64,000 nt of DNA from Shewanella hafniensis. GTDB taxonomy: Bacteria; Pseudomonadota; Gammaproteobacteria; Enterobacterales; Shewanellaceae. The notes beneath the pieces were generated by a model. The model saw nothing but the letters and a program-made list of their open reading frames with translations. It had not been told where the DNA came from and made no database searches. The stretch is from NCBI RefSeq assembly GCF_019655335.1, contig NZ_BPFD01000010.1, positions 1 through 64,000 of the forward strand, read 5' to 3'. The translations under genes and the position numbers were made by a program. Shown piece by piece: positions 1-9,158 of this stretch; within the stretch, counting starts at the first letter, position 1; every line of letters starts with the position of its first letter.

Positions 1-23
1 ATTAATATTCTTGCCTATACCGT

Positions 24-530
24 ATGCCGTCGGTCAATATTTCTTCTCCTATCAATAACCTATATAGAGATAACCAGTTTTGGCTACGCGGCTGGCTATA
101 CTCACGCGTGGGGTGTTCAGAAACAGCAGCCGACCTAGCCCAAGATACATTTCTACGTTTGTTAAAAACCGGAAATCTGCCGCCTTCAGGCGAATCTCGG
201 CGTTTTTTAACCCGCATTGCCAAAGGATTGATGATTGATGCTTATCGTCGGCAGAAGATTGAAGAAGCCTACCTAGAAAGTTTGAGCTTGATGCCAGAAA
301 CCTTCATACCTGGGCCAGAAATCCATCATGTCATCATTGAAACACTCGCTGAAATTGCCGTTATGCTCGATAACTTGCCGGATAATGTGCGCTTGACGCT
401 GTTACTGCGCCAGATAGAGGGTTTAAGCTATGCCGATATTGCTAAGCAACTATCAGTTTCTGTTTCATCGGTAGAAAAGTATGTTGCGCGAGGCTTAGCG
501 GCCTGCTGCCTCGCGCTGGAATCCTATTAG
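24..530 (+). CDS. FecI-like ECF sigma factor (iron starvation sigma)
   Basis: A 168-residue sigma-70 family protein of the ECF type. Region 2 lies at about residues 12-75 (DLAQDTFLRLL, then FLTRIAKGLMIDAYRR) and region 4 at about 105-160 (LPDNVRLTLLLRQIEGLSYADIAKQLSVS helix-turn-helix, read in two parts). The motifs and the FecR-like gene two bases downstream place it with FecI-type sigmas, which transcribe a cognate TonB receptor gene when the receptor signals. An in-frame stop at 3-5 makes ATG 24 the only usable start, although no clear ribosome site is visible. Target is inferred to be the receptor at 1624. Confidence 0.93.
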   Translation: MPSVNISSPINNLYRDNQFWLRGWLYSRVGCSETAADLAQDTFLRLLKTGNLPPSGESRRFLTRIAKGLMIDAYRRQKIEEAYLESLSLMPETFIPGPEIHHVIIETLAEIAVMLDNLPDNVRLTLLLRQIEGLSYADIAKQLSVSVSSVEKYVARGLAACCLALESY

Positions 531-532
531 TC

Positions 533-1522
533 ATGCCTGCCAATCAATCTGGGGCCGAAAATATCGGGCAGGAAAACAACTGCGATGCCATTGAAGCGGC
601 TGCTGGCTGGATGGCCCGTCTGTTGGCGGATGATGCTACCGAGCAGGATTGTATTAACTGCCAACAATGGCGTGACCAAAGTTCACTTCACGAACAAGCA
701 TGGCAACGCATGTGCCAGATCACTGGCAAGTTTACCTCCTTACCTAAGGGTACTGGCATCCAAGTGCTTGAAAAAGTTAGCCAGTCCGTCGTATCACGTC
801 GGCGTTTCCTCAATGTTTTAGCGCTGGCAGGGATTGGCGTCACCGCGACTTGGCTTGGCGCGTCACAGACTCGACTTGGCCGGAGTCTGCAGGCTCAATA
901 CCGTACCGGCGCAAACGAAACTCGCACCTTTACTCTTGAAGATGGCACCCGCTTAACACTAAACATAGATACTGCGGTGGATGTGGATTTCTCAGCCGAG
1001 AAGCGGCAAATACAACTCCATCAAGGAGAGATCTTAATCAAAACGGGTCATGAATCTCCCCGTCGCCAATTCTTAGTCACCACTCACTTTGGCCAACTAA
1101 TCGCGCTGGGTACTGAGTTCTGCGTCCGCCAATACGAACTCTATGCCCGTGTAGCCGTAATCGACGGCGCAGTAGAAGCTTATACTGCCAGTGGTGGTAA
1201 GCCACAACGAGTGGATGCAGGCCAACAAACTCGATTTGATAAGACAATGATCGCGCCCCCGACACCGCTGAAAAGCTCAGCCATCAGTTGGCGCCATGGC
1301 AAGCTAGTGGCAGAAGGGATGCGGGTAGCGGATTTTGTCGAGGAGATCGGCCGCTATCGACCCGGCTTCACGCTATACGATAGTGCTGTGGCCAATTTGA
1401 CCATCAGCGGCGTATTTTCTCTGCAAGATACCGACCTTGCCCTACAAAGCCTTGCAAGCAGCCTGTCAGTAGAACTGCAATATCGCACCGCTTACTGGGT
1501 CAAAGTGATCCCAGCCCGCTAA
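533..1522 (+). CDS. FecR-like anti-sigma / sigma regulator
   Basis: A 329-residue inner-membrane signalling protein. It has a cytoplasmic N-terminal DUF4880-like part (about 15-65), a single membrane segment near residues 92-110, a periplasmic FecR domain (about 125-225) and a C-terminal part that in this family contacts the receptor's STN domain. SRRRFLNVLALAG just before the membrane segment resembles a twin-arginine signal, as reported for some FecR relatives. The gene starts two bases after the sigma stop, so the two are co-translated. It should hold or activate the sigma according to whether the receptor is loaded. Confidence 0.93.
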   Translation: MPANQSGAENIGQENNCDAIEAAAGWMARLLADDATEQDCINCQQWRDQSSLHEQAWQRMCQITGKFTSLPKGTGIQVLEKVSQSVVSRRRFLNVLALAGIGVTATWLGASQTRLGRSLQAQYRTGANETRTFTLEDGTRLTLNIDTAVDVDFSAEKRQIQLHQGEILIKTGHESPRRQFLVTTHFGQLIALGTEFCVRQYELYARVAVIDGAVEAYTASGGKPQRVDAGQQTRFDKTMIAPPTPLKSSAISWRHGKLVAEGMRVADFVEEIGRYRPGFTLYDSAVANLTISGVFSLQDTDLALQSLASSLSVELQYRTAYWVKVIPAR

Positions 1523-1534
1523 AACCTTAACGCT

Positions 1535-1547
1535 GAAAATTATTTTC
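1535..1547. promoter_or_regulatory. possible Fur-like half site upstream of receptor gene
   Basis: GAAAATTATTTTC is a 6-1-6 palindrome resembling the Fur core GATAAT-N-ATTATC with one change in each arm. It lies between the fecR-like stop and the receptor start, where iron control or an ECF-sigma promoter is expected. It is short and in AT-rich DNA, so chance is possible. Confidence 0.3.
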
Positions 1548-1623
1548 AAAAAATTTTACGGGTTTTGCGATCTCGTTCGGAATAGTAGATAGAACCTATT
1601 AACTTTCCCCCTTGGGACTCTCT

Positions 1624-4023
1624 ATGCATTCCGTTGAATTTGGCCGTTCGCGACCAAAAAAATACCGCGCTAACTACTTGTCCCTTATGGGCCTGAGTTT
1701 CACCGTCATCTTAAGCATTACAGCACCACAGCCATCACTGGCTCAAACTGTCGATGTTGATGCTAGACAAATCAACAAGCTACAACATTATCAGATTAAG
1801 GCGGGCACGCTCGATGCTGTCCTCAACAGCTTTGCTCTAGCCGCGAATATTGATCTGTCGATATCTTCAGCACTCACTCGGGGTAAAACCAGCTTAGGGC
1901 TAGAGGGACAATACTCGATTGAAGCAGGCTTGCAAAAGATACTGGCGGGGACGGGTTTACAGGTCACATCGCGCCTTGAGGGGCAATATATTCTCGGCAA
2001 GGCGACCGCCGCAATAGTGTTGGCACCCATAACGGTTATCAGCGCTGCGGGTTATGAACAGGATATCAAAAATGCGCCAGCGAGCATTAGTGTGCTTTCA
2101 GGCAAGGATCTAGAGCAACGCAAATTTAATTCACTACAAGATATCGCGCGGGAAATTCCCGGGGTCAATGTTATTGGTTCTGGCGCACAGAGCGGAATAT
2201 CCATACGCGGCATGGAGAAGGGTTATACGTTAGTGCTCGTTGACGGCAAGCGGGTACGCTCGGACACGGGAAATCCACGAGGATTGAACAACGAAGATCT
2301 CGATAGCAATTTTATCCCTCCCGTTGCGTCAATTGATCGGGTCGAAGTGGTTCGTGGGCCTATGAGCTCACTTTATGGTAGCGATGCAATGGGCGGCATC
2401 ATCAATATCATTACCAAGAAAACACCTGAAAAATGGAGCGCCAGCGCGGGCTATGGTCTGCGCGTTCCGGACAGCAGCTCAATGGGAAACCAAAACCAAC
2501 AGGATATCTATATTTCGGGGCCACTGGTTAAAGATCTGATTGGTGCTTCCATTTGGGGAAATCAAGCCGTCCAAGACGAAGACAAATATTACGGTGGATA
2601 TCAGGAGTCGACTAAGAAAACGCTTGGCAGTAAGTTACGGATCACGCCTCATCGTGACCACGAAGTCATCCTTGACTACTCAAAGGCGAGTCAGCGCTAC
2701 ATTGGCAATCCTGGCGGCGTGCTACTGCCTAATGCCAGAGGTAGCATTGACCGCGAATGGACCCGAGATGCATGGAGCATTGCCTACAATGCCTTGTTCG
2801 ATCTTGGCGAACTAGAACTGAAATACTATGAAGAAGATTATGAAAGACTGACTTATCCTGCTGCAGCTGATTTTACTACAGGATCAACAAACAAAGTCAG
2901 CGATGCACGCTTCATTACAGGTGTGGATAGCCATACTCTGACTTTCGGTGGTCAATGGACTAACGACAAACTAACTAACGGTGATTTAGGCAATGGCTCT
3001 CCCCGAAGCTTTGGCACCCGCTCTGTCAGCGATTTCAGTATTTTTGCAGAAGACGAATGGGAGCTGCTCGCAGATAAACTTTATCTCACCCTTGGTGCGC
3101 GACTAACGGACAACGAATTCTTTGGTCATCATGTCTCACCTAGAGCATATCTTGTTTTCAATCATAACGATCACTGGACTTTCAAAGGCGGCATCGCCAC
3201 TGGCTACAAGAGCCCGAAGATTGACCAGATTGATAACACCACAGGCTCTCAACGCGGCGGCGGTACGAGTCAGTTTGTCATTGTTGGTAATCCCGACTTA
3301 GAGCCAGAACAAAGCACGAATTATGAAATCGGCGCGCTTTACACTCAAGATGACACACTAAATATCGGTGCCACGCTATTTTTCAATGACTTTTCCAACA
3401 AAATCCTCAACACCAACACCTTCTATTTCGACGATGGTAACGGCGGATATATTCCAGCCTATTGCATTTCAGGTGACGTTGGCACCAAAGACTGCCCAGC
3501 TTGGGCCACTTGGCTAAATGCCAAGGGAGCACAGATCCGCGGTGTCGAACTTGAAGGCCACTGGGACATGACTAATACCTTGGCGCTCAAAGCGAGTTAC
3601 ACCTATACCGATTCACGAATTGACGCAGACAACGTGATCATCAATACCCCCGCGGGTCCTCGCCCTTTCGGTGAGACATTAGCATTACTTGATGGAAACT
3701 CGCTCGTTGGTATCCCAAATCATAACGGCTCAATAACGCTCGACTACCAACCTACAGAGGCACTCTCGGCATTCCTGCGAGGTAATTATGAGGGCGAAAT
3801 TACCCGAATCAGCTTCGATCGCAACACGGTCGATAAGAGCGACAAGGATTTGATCACGCTGGACACAGGCCTGAACTATTCGCTGAACCGCTTTATCAGC
3901 TTCAACGTCGGGATAGACAACATCACCGACGCTAAGCGATTTAAAGTCAATAACGATACTGGGGCCTACCGCTATTCAGAGCGCGGACGTAGCTATTTCG
4001 TTAGCGTTAAGACGCAATTCTGA
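1624..4023 (+). CDS. TonB-dependent receptor with STN signalling domain
   Basis: An outer-membrane receptor of 799 residues from ATG 1624; a longer TTG start at 1612 is possible. A signal peptide is followed by an STN domain (about 50-115), the part that talks to FecR proteins. A TonB-box-like stretch (APITVIS) then precedes the plug, which contains NAPASISVLSGKDL, ISIRGMEKGYTLVLVDGKR and VEVVRGPMSSLYGSDAMGG. The beta-barrel ends in aromatic F (SVKTQF). The plug resembles FepA/Cir-type catecholate receptors. With the sigma and FecR-like genes it forms a cell-surface signalling set; the siderophore is not identifiable from sequence. Confidence 0.93.
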   Translation: MHSVEFGRSRPKKYRANYLSLMGLSFTVILSITAPQPSLAQTVDVDARQINKLQHYQIKAGTLDAVLNSFALAANIDLSISSALTRGKTSLGLEGQYSIEAGLQKILAGTGLQVTSRLEGQYILGKATAAIVLAPITVISAAGYEQDIKNAPASISVLSGKDLEQRKFNSLQDIAREIPGVNVIGSGAQSGISIRGMEKGYTLVLVDGKRVRSDTGNPRGLNNEDLDSNFIPPVASIDRVEVVRGPMSSLYGSDAMGGIINIITKKTPEKWSASAGYGLRVPDSSSMGNQNQQDIYISGPLVKDLIGASIWGNQAVQDEDKYYGGYQESTKKTLGSKLRITPHRDHEVILDYSKASQRYIGNPGGVLLPNARGSIDREWTRDAWSIAYNALFDLGELELKYYEEDYERLTYPAAADFTTGSTNKVSDARFITGVDSHTLTFGGQWTNDKLTNGDLGNGSPRSFGTRSVSDFSIFAEDEWELLADKLYLTLGARLTDNEFFGHHVSPRAYLVFNHNDHWTFKGGIATGYKSPKIDQIDNTTGSQRGGGTSQFVIVGNPDLEPEQSTNYEIGALYTQDDTLNIGATLFFNDFSNKILNTNTFYFDDGNGGYIPAYCISGDVGTKDCPAWATWLNAKGAQIRGVELEGHWDMTNTLALKASYTYTDSRIDADNVIINTPAGPRPFGETLALLDGNSLVGIPNHNGSITLDYQPTEALSAFLRGNYEGEITRISFDRNTVDKSDKDLITLDTGLNYSLNRFISFNVGIDNITDAKRFKVNNDTGAYRYSERGRSYFVSVKTQF

Positions 4024-4025
4024 AT

Positions 4026-4388
4026 ATGGACCTACATATCATGCTCAAAAAAGACTCACGATTGTCCCATCAATCGAAGCGCGGCAATCAAAGCGCCGTT
4101 AGCAAATGGCTGTTCACCACTGGGATGGTAGCGCACTCAATCGCCATCTGTTTATTGTGCTATTTATCCAGTGGCCAACTTGTTAATACAACAGGAGCTC
4201 TGCTTTACCACATGGGCATGCCATGGACGGATGCCGTGGTCGTCACCAGTATGCTGGGGTTTATCTACTTAGTGCTGATTCTATTGTGGGCATTTTCCCG
4301 TAACGGCGTCCTGCGAACTTGGCTGAACGTAAGCAGCCTGACGGGTTTTAGTATCTTCATGGCTTGGATAATTGGAGCATTAGCATGA
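4026..4388 (+). CDS. DUF3649-like small membrane protein of iron-uptake cluster
   Basis: 120 residues with three hydrophobic segments (about 30-48, 68-90 and 98-118). Size, topology and position directly before a PepSY membrane protein match the DUF3649 proteins found in siderophore-uptake clusters. The gene starts 2 nt after the receptor stop. A paralogous arrangement occurs at 47735. No biochemical role is established; it is probably an accessory of the PepSY protein in handling imported ferric siderophore at the inner membrane. Sequence similarity to the second copy is weak by eye. Confidence 0.72.
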   Translation: MDLHIMLKKDSRLSHQSKRGNQSAVSKWLFTTGMVAHSIAICLLCYLSSGQLVNTTGALLYHMGMPWTDAVVVTSMLGFIYLVLILLWAFSRNGVLRTWLNVSSLTGFSIFMAWIIGALA

Positions 4389-6064
4389 AAGATGGATTCC
4401 GTACTCGAATGAGTCTCCTGCACACTTGGGCAGGATTGATATTAAGCGGCTTGCTGTTCGCCATTTTCTGGACCGGCACGCTGTCAGTATTCGATAAAGA
4501 AATCGATCGCTGGATGATGCCACACACTCGAATCCACATGGATACTGTAAGGCCATTATCGGTAGACCGCGAGATCATACCTTTACTGGCAGAGCGAGCT
4601 GAGGGGGCAAAAGCTTGGACTATAGTGCTACCCGCTGAGCGCAGACCTTTTTTGACATTGGCTTATGATTCTGCAAAGTCACACATAGCACAGCGAAATA
4701 GTTTCCACCCGATCACACTCGAACCGCTTCCGGCTCCAAACACCCGAGGAGCGAGTAACTTTATTTACCCCTTCCATCACAATCTAACCTTACGCCAAAA
4801 CAACATTGGCGCCCTACTGGTTGGCATTGCGAGCATGGGTATGCTTTGCCTGTTAATTTCCGGCATAGTCATACACCGTAGAATATTTGCCGATTTCTTT
4901 ACCCTTAGGCTGCTTCGTGGCTTTGGCAGAGCCAATCTCGATATTCATAACCTCACAGGCGTTGTGCTGCTGCCTTTCACTATCGTCATCACCTTGTCAG
5001 GGCTAATGATTGCGCACTTGATCTATTTCCCCAAGGCGCCCGATGCCGTTTTCGCACAGCTTAACCCAGCATCCGTGACGCAGGAACGACCCAAATCCAA
5101 AGTAAGAGAAGCTTCACGCAAACGTGAGCAAGATGTTAGCAGTGAAAATGAAGACGAAATTACCGATGCCAGAGAAGGCTCACGCAATAGTCCTGCACGG
5201 AGTCGTTTTATCGCCGAATCACAGGGGCGTGTTAGACCACAAGCAATAGGCCAACCCGCCAATATTGCCGCAATTGATCCTATGATTGCGGCGACCGAAA
5301 GCGAGCTAGGTCAAGGGGCTGTCTATATGATTCGGGTTAGCAATCCTGGAGATGCAGGTGGTGTCGTCGCACTCAGGCTAAATAGCGATAACAGCGTATC
5401 TCAGAATATTGATAATAGGAGATTTTCTACCGCCACTGGAGAGGAACTCGCACATTTCAACTCATCCTCGACGACCAATATATTTAACTTTATTGCTGGT
5501 ATGCATTACATCAAATTTACACACTGGCCACTGCGCTGGCTTTATTTTATCGCAGGGCTGGGTGCTTGCGCGTTAATCGCCACTGGCCTACTGCATTGGA
5601 CTCAGGCACGTAACCAAAAGCAAGGCAGCACTGGCTTCAATGTGTCTTTTATGAATGCACATAACATCGCTGCGATCACTGGCATTATTTCTGCGACCGG
5701 GGCTTTTTTAGTAGTCAATCGCTTGCTCAATAATAGGGAACAATTTGCAGGTATTTCCAGCCGCGATTTAGAGGTATATGCCTTCTTTGGTGTCTGGCTG
5801 GCGTGCCTACTTCATGCATTAATCAGAGTGTTTATAAACAAACAGTATGGTTACCGAAAGGCTTGGGCAGAACAATGCTGGACGATTGCTCTGATTGCTA
5901 TCGCAGCTGTGGGACTGAACTGGATAACCACAGGCGACCATCTGCTTAAGACCCTATTCACCCATACCTATTGGCCCGTTGCGACCCTAGACTTAGTGCT
6001 TGTTATTAGTGCTGTGATGGCCATTTACGCAGCGCGGAAACTATCCGTTATCCGTGAGAGTTAG
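4385..6064 (+). CDS. PepSY-associated membrane protein (putative ferrisiderophore reductase)
   Basis: About 559 residues from ATG 4385, whose ATGA overlaps the preceding stop; a TTG start 21 bases upstream is less likely. A first membrane helix (LHTWAGLILSGLLFAIFW) is followed by a periplasmic PepSY-type region and then several membrane helices with histidines (FHHNLTLR, IVIHRR, MHYIKFTHWPLRW). This is the PiuB/PepSY_TM architecture, whose members probably reduce ferric siderophores. Unusually, it carries a hydrophilic Lys/Arg/Glu-rich insertion at about residues 235-290 that the paralogue at 48100 lacks. Confidence 0.88.
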   Translation: MKDGFRTRMSLLHTWAGLILSGLLFAIFWTGTLSVFDKEIDRWMMPHTRIHMDTVRPLSVDREIIPLLAERAEGAKAWTIVLPAERRPFLTLAYDSAKSHIAQRNSFHPITLEPLPAPNTRGASNFIYPFHHNLTLRQNNIGALLVGIASMGMLCLLISGIVIHRRIFADFFTLRLLRGFGRANLDIHNLTGVVLLPFTIVITLSGLMIAHLIYFPKAPDAVFAQLNPASVTQERPKSKVREASRKREQDVSSENEDEITDAREGSRNSPARSRFIAESQGRVRPQAIGQPANIAAIDPMIAATESELGQGAVYMIRVSNPGDAGGVVALRLNSDNSVSQNIDNRRFSTATGEELAHFNSSSTTNIFNFIAGMHYIKFTHWPLRWLYFIAGLGACALIATGLLHWTQARNQKQGSTGFNVSFMNAHNIAAITGIISATGAFLVVNRLLNNREQFAGISSRDLEVYAFFGVWLACLLHALIRVFINKQYGYRKAWAEQCWTIALIAIAAVGLNWITTGDHLLKTLFTHTYWPVATLDLVLVISAVMAIYAARKLSVIRES

Positions 6065-6084
6065 ATGTTAAAAGGAGAGGATTA

Positions 6085-6453
6085 ATGCCTAAAGACCTGC
6101 TGTTAGTCGCCATATTTAGCGCGGCCTACCTCAGTTTTGCTTTGTTCGCCCTGAGCCAAGTACGGCATTGGCGCGTTGTTTTCGATAAGGCGCTACCCAC
6201 TCAAAGGGAGGTGTTGCTCCTACGCAGCCTAGGCATCTTGATGCTAAGCATATCTTTAGCACTGTCGCTGGTGCGCGACGGTGCCAGCTTTGGCAGCCTG
6301 CTCTGGATAACAATGATTGGCGTGGCTGCACTCGCCGTCGCTTTAACCTTAGCTTGGCGACCTCGCTGGTTACGTCCTGCGGGTAAATTATTCTCCTTCA
6401 CTCACCCAGATACAGGGCGAGTTAACCATAAAATGAATCAAGTTAAAGGTTGA
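6085..6453 (+). CDS. DUF3325-like small membrane protein
   Basis: 122 residues with about three to four hydrophobic segments. The C-terminal WRPRWLRPAG is echoed by YKPRWLQPIL in the paralogue at 49686, and both follow PepSY genes, so this is the third member of the DUF3649-PepSY-DUF3325 trio. An AAAGGAGAGG ribosome site precedes ATG 6085. The function is unknown; family context is iron-siderophore uptake. Confidence 0.8.
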   Translation: MPKDLLLVAIFSAAYLSFALFALSQVRHWRVVFDKALPTQREVLLLRSLGILMLSISLALSLVRDGASFGSLLWITMIGVAALAVALTLAWRPRWLRPAGKLFSFTHPDTGRVNHKMNQVKG

Positions 6454-6461
6454 GAAAATTG

Positions 6462-7388
6462 ATGATATTGAAAGCCGTTTTACTCTCATTGATGCTACTT
6501 ACTCTGCCGTTCGACGGTTGGGCTCAGGAAAACACCAGTGCTAATAACAGCCAAGCTACGTTACCGCTCAGCACTGAGACTCATGCCATTGAGCAATTGT
6601 CTTCAGTACCTGAAACGGTAGTTTCGGGTGTGCAACAGCCAACGGAAGAAGCTTCCGCTACAGATGTGTTAGCAACATCGACTTGGTGGCACGATGCCCT
6701 CGCGCTGCTAGAGGCTGGCGGCACAGTAGTGGTGATATTAATGCTGATGTCATTGGTTGCTATGACGATTGTGCTGATGAAACTTATTCAGTTTCAGCGC
6801 GCCGGACTGTGGCAACGTAAACCCGCAAGGCAGGCATTAGCCCTATGGCAACAAGGCAAGCAGGAAGAAGCATTACAGCTTGCTGCAGTAAGCCGCAATC
6901 CCACAGCACAGGCAATGGCACAAGCGATTCGTGGCATCACACGCCAACTACCTGAACCTTTGGTGCGCGAAGAAGTGCTGCGTTATGGCTGTAATGCGCT
7001 ATTTCAGTTAAGACGCGGATTGCGCCCACTAGAGGTCATAGGTTCATTGTCACCACTACTGGGATTACTGGGCACGGTAATGGGAATGATCGCCGCCTTT
7101 CAACAACTGCAAGCGGCGGGTAATAAAGTGAATCCAGCGATTCTGTCAGGCGGGATCTGGGAAGCCTTGCTCACCACAGCGGTTGGCTTATGTGTCGCTA
7201 TCCCAGTGGTGGCATTGCTGAACTATCTGGAGCGGCGTGTCGATCATCTTGCACATGAAATGGATAACTTAGTCACGCAACTATTTACCCCTGAGTTATC
7301 AGCTACCAGTAGCTATCAAACGCCAAATACTGTGGTTACGCCACTCTCCGCCAGTAACAAACAGGCACTCCATGCAAGCGCCATTTAG
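6462..7388 (+). CDS. exbB: ExbB/MotA/TolQ-family proton channel
   Basis: About 308 residues from ATG 6462; an upstream TTG at 6450 overlaps the previous stop. It has an N-terminal signal-like segment, a periplasmic stretch, a first membrane helix near residues 85-110 and the conserved MotA/TolQ/ExbB block (LEVIGSLSPLLGLLGTVMGM ... GGIWEALLTTAVGLCVAIP). The longer N-terminus is typical of marine ExbB forms. It should form the pentameric stator that converts proton flow into TonB movement. It is co-transcribed with two ExbD genes and TonB, presumably serving the receptor at 1624. Confidence 0.95.
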   Translation: MILKAVLLSLMLLTLPFDGWAQENTSANNSQATLPLSTETHAIEQLSSVPETVVSGVQQPTEEASATDVLATSTWWHDALALLEAGGTVVVILMLMSLVAMTIVLMKLIQFQRAGLWQRKPARQALALWQQGKQEEALQLAAVSRNPTAQAMAQAIRGITRQLPEPLVREEVLRYGCNALFQLRRGLRPLEVIGSLSPLLGLLGTVMGMIAAFQQLQAAGNKVNPAILSGGIWEALLTTAVGLCVAIPVVALLNYLERRVDHLAHEMDNLVTQLFTPELSATSSYQTPNTVVTPLSASNKQALHASAI

Positions 7389-7842
7389 TCAACAGCTGAG
7401 ATTCACGACTCATTCTTCAAAACGTAAAGCAGTAATTAGCTTAACGCCACTCATTGATGTGGTGTTTATCCTATTGGTGTTTTTTATGCTGTCTTCCAGT
7501 TTTCTAGACTGGCGCACTGTGGCGCTCGATACCAGCACAGCGGGTAGCCCAGCTCCCGTTGAACAAGCGCCATTTTTAGTGCAAATTAGCGCAGATCAAC
7601 TGCAACTAAACGGCGAAATAATCACACTGGAAGCATTACAGCAAAAAGCACAAGGGCGCCAGCCTGCAAGCCAAATGGTGAGCCTACAGCCGCAGGCGGA
7701 TACTCCAGTACAAAGGTTAGTGCAGGTATTGGATGCACTTAATGCCGCAGGGATTGCGCCGCTAACACTGGTAGAAGACTCCAATTGGCAACCCGCACCT
7801 GCGACTAAAGCGGACGGCAATAACATGGAGAACAGCCACTAA
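7372..7842 (+). CDS. exbD: ExbD-family protein with intact membrane Asp
   Basis: 156 residues with one N-terminal membrane helix (TPLIDVVFILLVFFML, about 25-40) and a periplasmic domain. Asp29 is the position that carries protons in ExbD/TolR, and it is present here. The gene overlaps the end of exbB by 17 bases and abuts a second exbD-like gene, indicating translational coupling. It should act inside the ExbB pentamer. Confidence 0.93.
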   Translation: MQAPFSQQLRFTTHSSKRKAVISLTPLIDVVFILLVFFMLSSSFLDWRTVALDTSTAGSPAPVEQAPFLVQISADQLQLNGEIITLEALQQKAQGRQPASQMVSLQPQADTPVQRLVQVLDALNAAGIAPLTLVEDSNWQPAPATKADGNNMENSH

Positions 7843-8246
7843 TGCATTTTCCTGAACGTCGGCCGGACCAAACCGAAGAACGTATTTTGCCGCTGATTAA
7901 TGTGGTGTTCTTGCTGTTAATCTTTTTTATGATCGCAGGTAGCCTTTCAGTGACAGCACCGTTTGATGTCACTCCACCGGTCTCGCAAAGTGATGGCGTA
8001 GATGAACCGGATGCAATGCTCATCCTAATAAGCCGTGACAACAAGCTCGCACTCGATAATGAACCGATTACGGAAGCAGAACTGTTAGCACGCATCGATA
8101 TGCTGCTGTCCGCCGAGCCAGAAACCCAAGTCACGCTAAAAGTTGATGGTGAGTTATCGGGAAACCAGCTCGTGCATTTTACTCAAGCCTTGTATGGCGT
8201 AGGCGTTAAAAAGCTGCGTTTATTAACTGAGCTGGGGGCCAAATGA
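7842..8246 (+). CDS. second ExbD-family protein, membrane Asp replaced by Asn
   Basis: 134 residues with the ExbD layout: short cytoplasmic tail, one membrane helix (ILPLINVVFLLLIFFM) and a periplasmic domain. The residue at the proton-carrying position is Asn20 (codon AAT at 7899-7901) where ExbD/TolR proteins normally have Asp. The reading frame is otherwise intact and coupled on both sides (TAATG with the first exbD, 4-base overlap with tonB), so it appears functional. It could pair with the neighbouring ExbD to form a hetero-dimer with a single proton path; this is inference. Confidence 0.92.
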   Translation: MHFPERRPDQTEERILPLINVVFLLLIFFMIAGSLSVTAPFDVTPPVSQSDGVDEPDAMLILISRDNKLALDNEPITEAELLARIDMLLSAEPETQVTLKVDGELSGNQLVHFTQALYGVGVKKLRLLTELGAK

Positions 8247-9049
8247 CAGACCAAGAGTTCGCGCCGAACATAGCGCAATGCGGTATAGCTTTGCTGTTAG
8301 CGGCTTTTTTGCACATCGCCTTAACGGCTGCAGTGTTTTGGTCGCCAGCAGTAATAACGCCCACGGGTCAGGCTAAAGCGGTTGGCAACGGAGGGATTGA
8401 AATATCCTTAGGGCCTGCAGGTAGCGCAGCGAGTGCTCTGCCACAAACGACGGCGCCAGTTGCTGAACAAAAATCTGAGCCAATCGCAGAGCAACTCGAC
8501 AAACCAGAACCATTGCCACCCGTGGCAAAGAAAGTCACTCCCACACCACGTCCCAAACCTAAACCCATAGAGCCAACACCTCAGCATGAGCGAACAACTC
8601 AGTCCAAGGTGAATAAGCAGCATAGCAGTCCAATCGAAACCCCATCGCCGACAGCGTTAGCTGCGTCTGCCAACGAAGTAGGTCAAAACGGTGCAGGTCA
8701 TTCTACAGAAAATAACACGACAAATAGTGGTGATAGCTTTACTGGCGGAGGTTTGATGGGCGACTCCCAAGACTACACTGCGACTTTATTAGCCTGGTTA
8801 GAGCAACATAAAGAATATCCGCGCACGGCACGTAATCGACGTCAGCAAGGCACAGTCATGCTGTATTTTGTGTTAGATCGTCAAGGCAGAGTCAGCGCGA
8901 GTCGAATTGAGCAAAGTTCGGGCTATCAAACATTAGATGCAGAAGCCCTAAAAATGTTAGAGCGAGCACAACCATTGCCCGCCATACCCGATGCAATGCC
9001 AAACGAGACGTTAGAACTTGTTGTGCCAGTGCAGTTTTTCTTACGTTAA
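8243..9049 (+). CDS. tonB: TonB energy-transducing protein
   Basis: 268 residues with an N-terminal membrane anchor (about 10-35), a Pro/Lys-rich periplasmic spacer (about 85-125, including TPTPRPKPKPIEPTP) and a C-terminal TonB domain (about 180-268, with YPRTARNRRQQGTVMLYFVL and GYQTLDAEALKML). ATG 8243 overlaps the exbD-like stop by four bases. It transmits ExbB/ExbD energy to receptors and is probably dedicated to this cluster. A divergent rsmJ follows with no strong terminator between them. Confidence 0.94.
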   Translation: MTDQEFAPNIAQCGIALLLAAFLHIALTAAVFWSPAVITPTGQAKAVGNGGIEISLGPAGSAASALPQTTAPVAEQKSEPIAEQLDKPEPLPPVAKKVTPTPRPKPKPIEPTPQHERTTQSKVNKQHSSPIETPSPTALAASANEVGQNGAGHSTENNTTNSGDSFTGGGLMGDSQDYTATLLAWLEQHKEYPRTARNRRQQGTVMLYFVLDRQGRVSASRIEQSSGYQTLDAEALKMLERAQPLPAIPDAMPNETLELVVPVQFFLR

Positions 9050-9158
9050 GCTGCGCCGTGAAATAGAACATCCAGCGGACAAACTTATCGATATGGTCAT
9101 CATATTTAATGAGTGCCTTGCTTGTTTGTCTGAGCAATCATGTAAATAGGTATAAACC

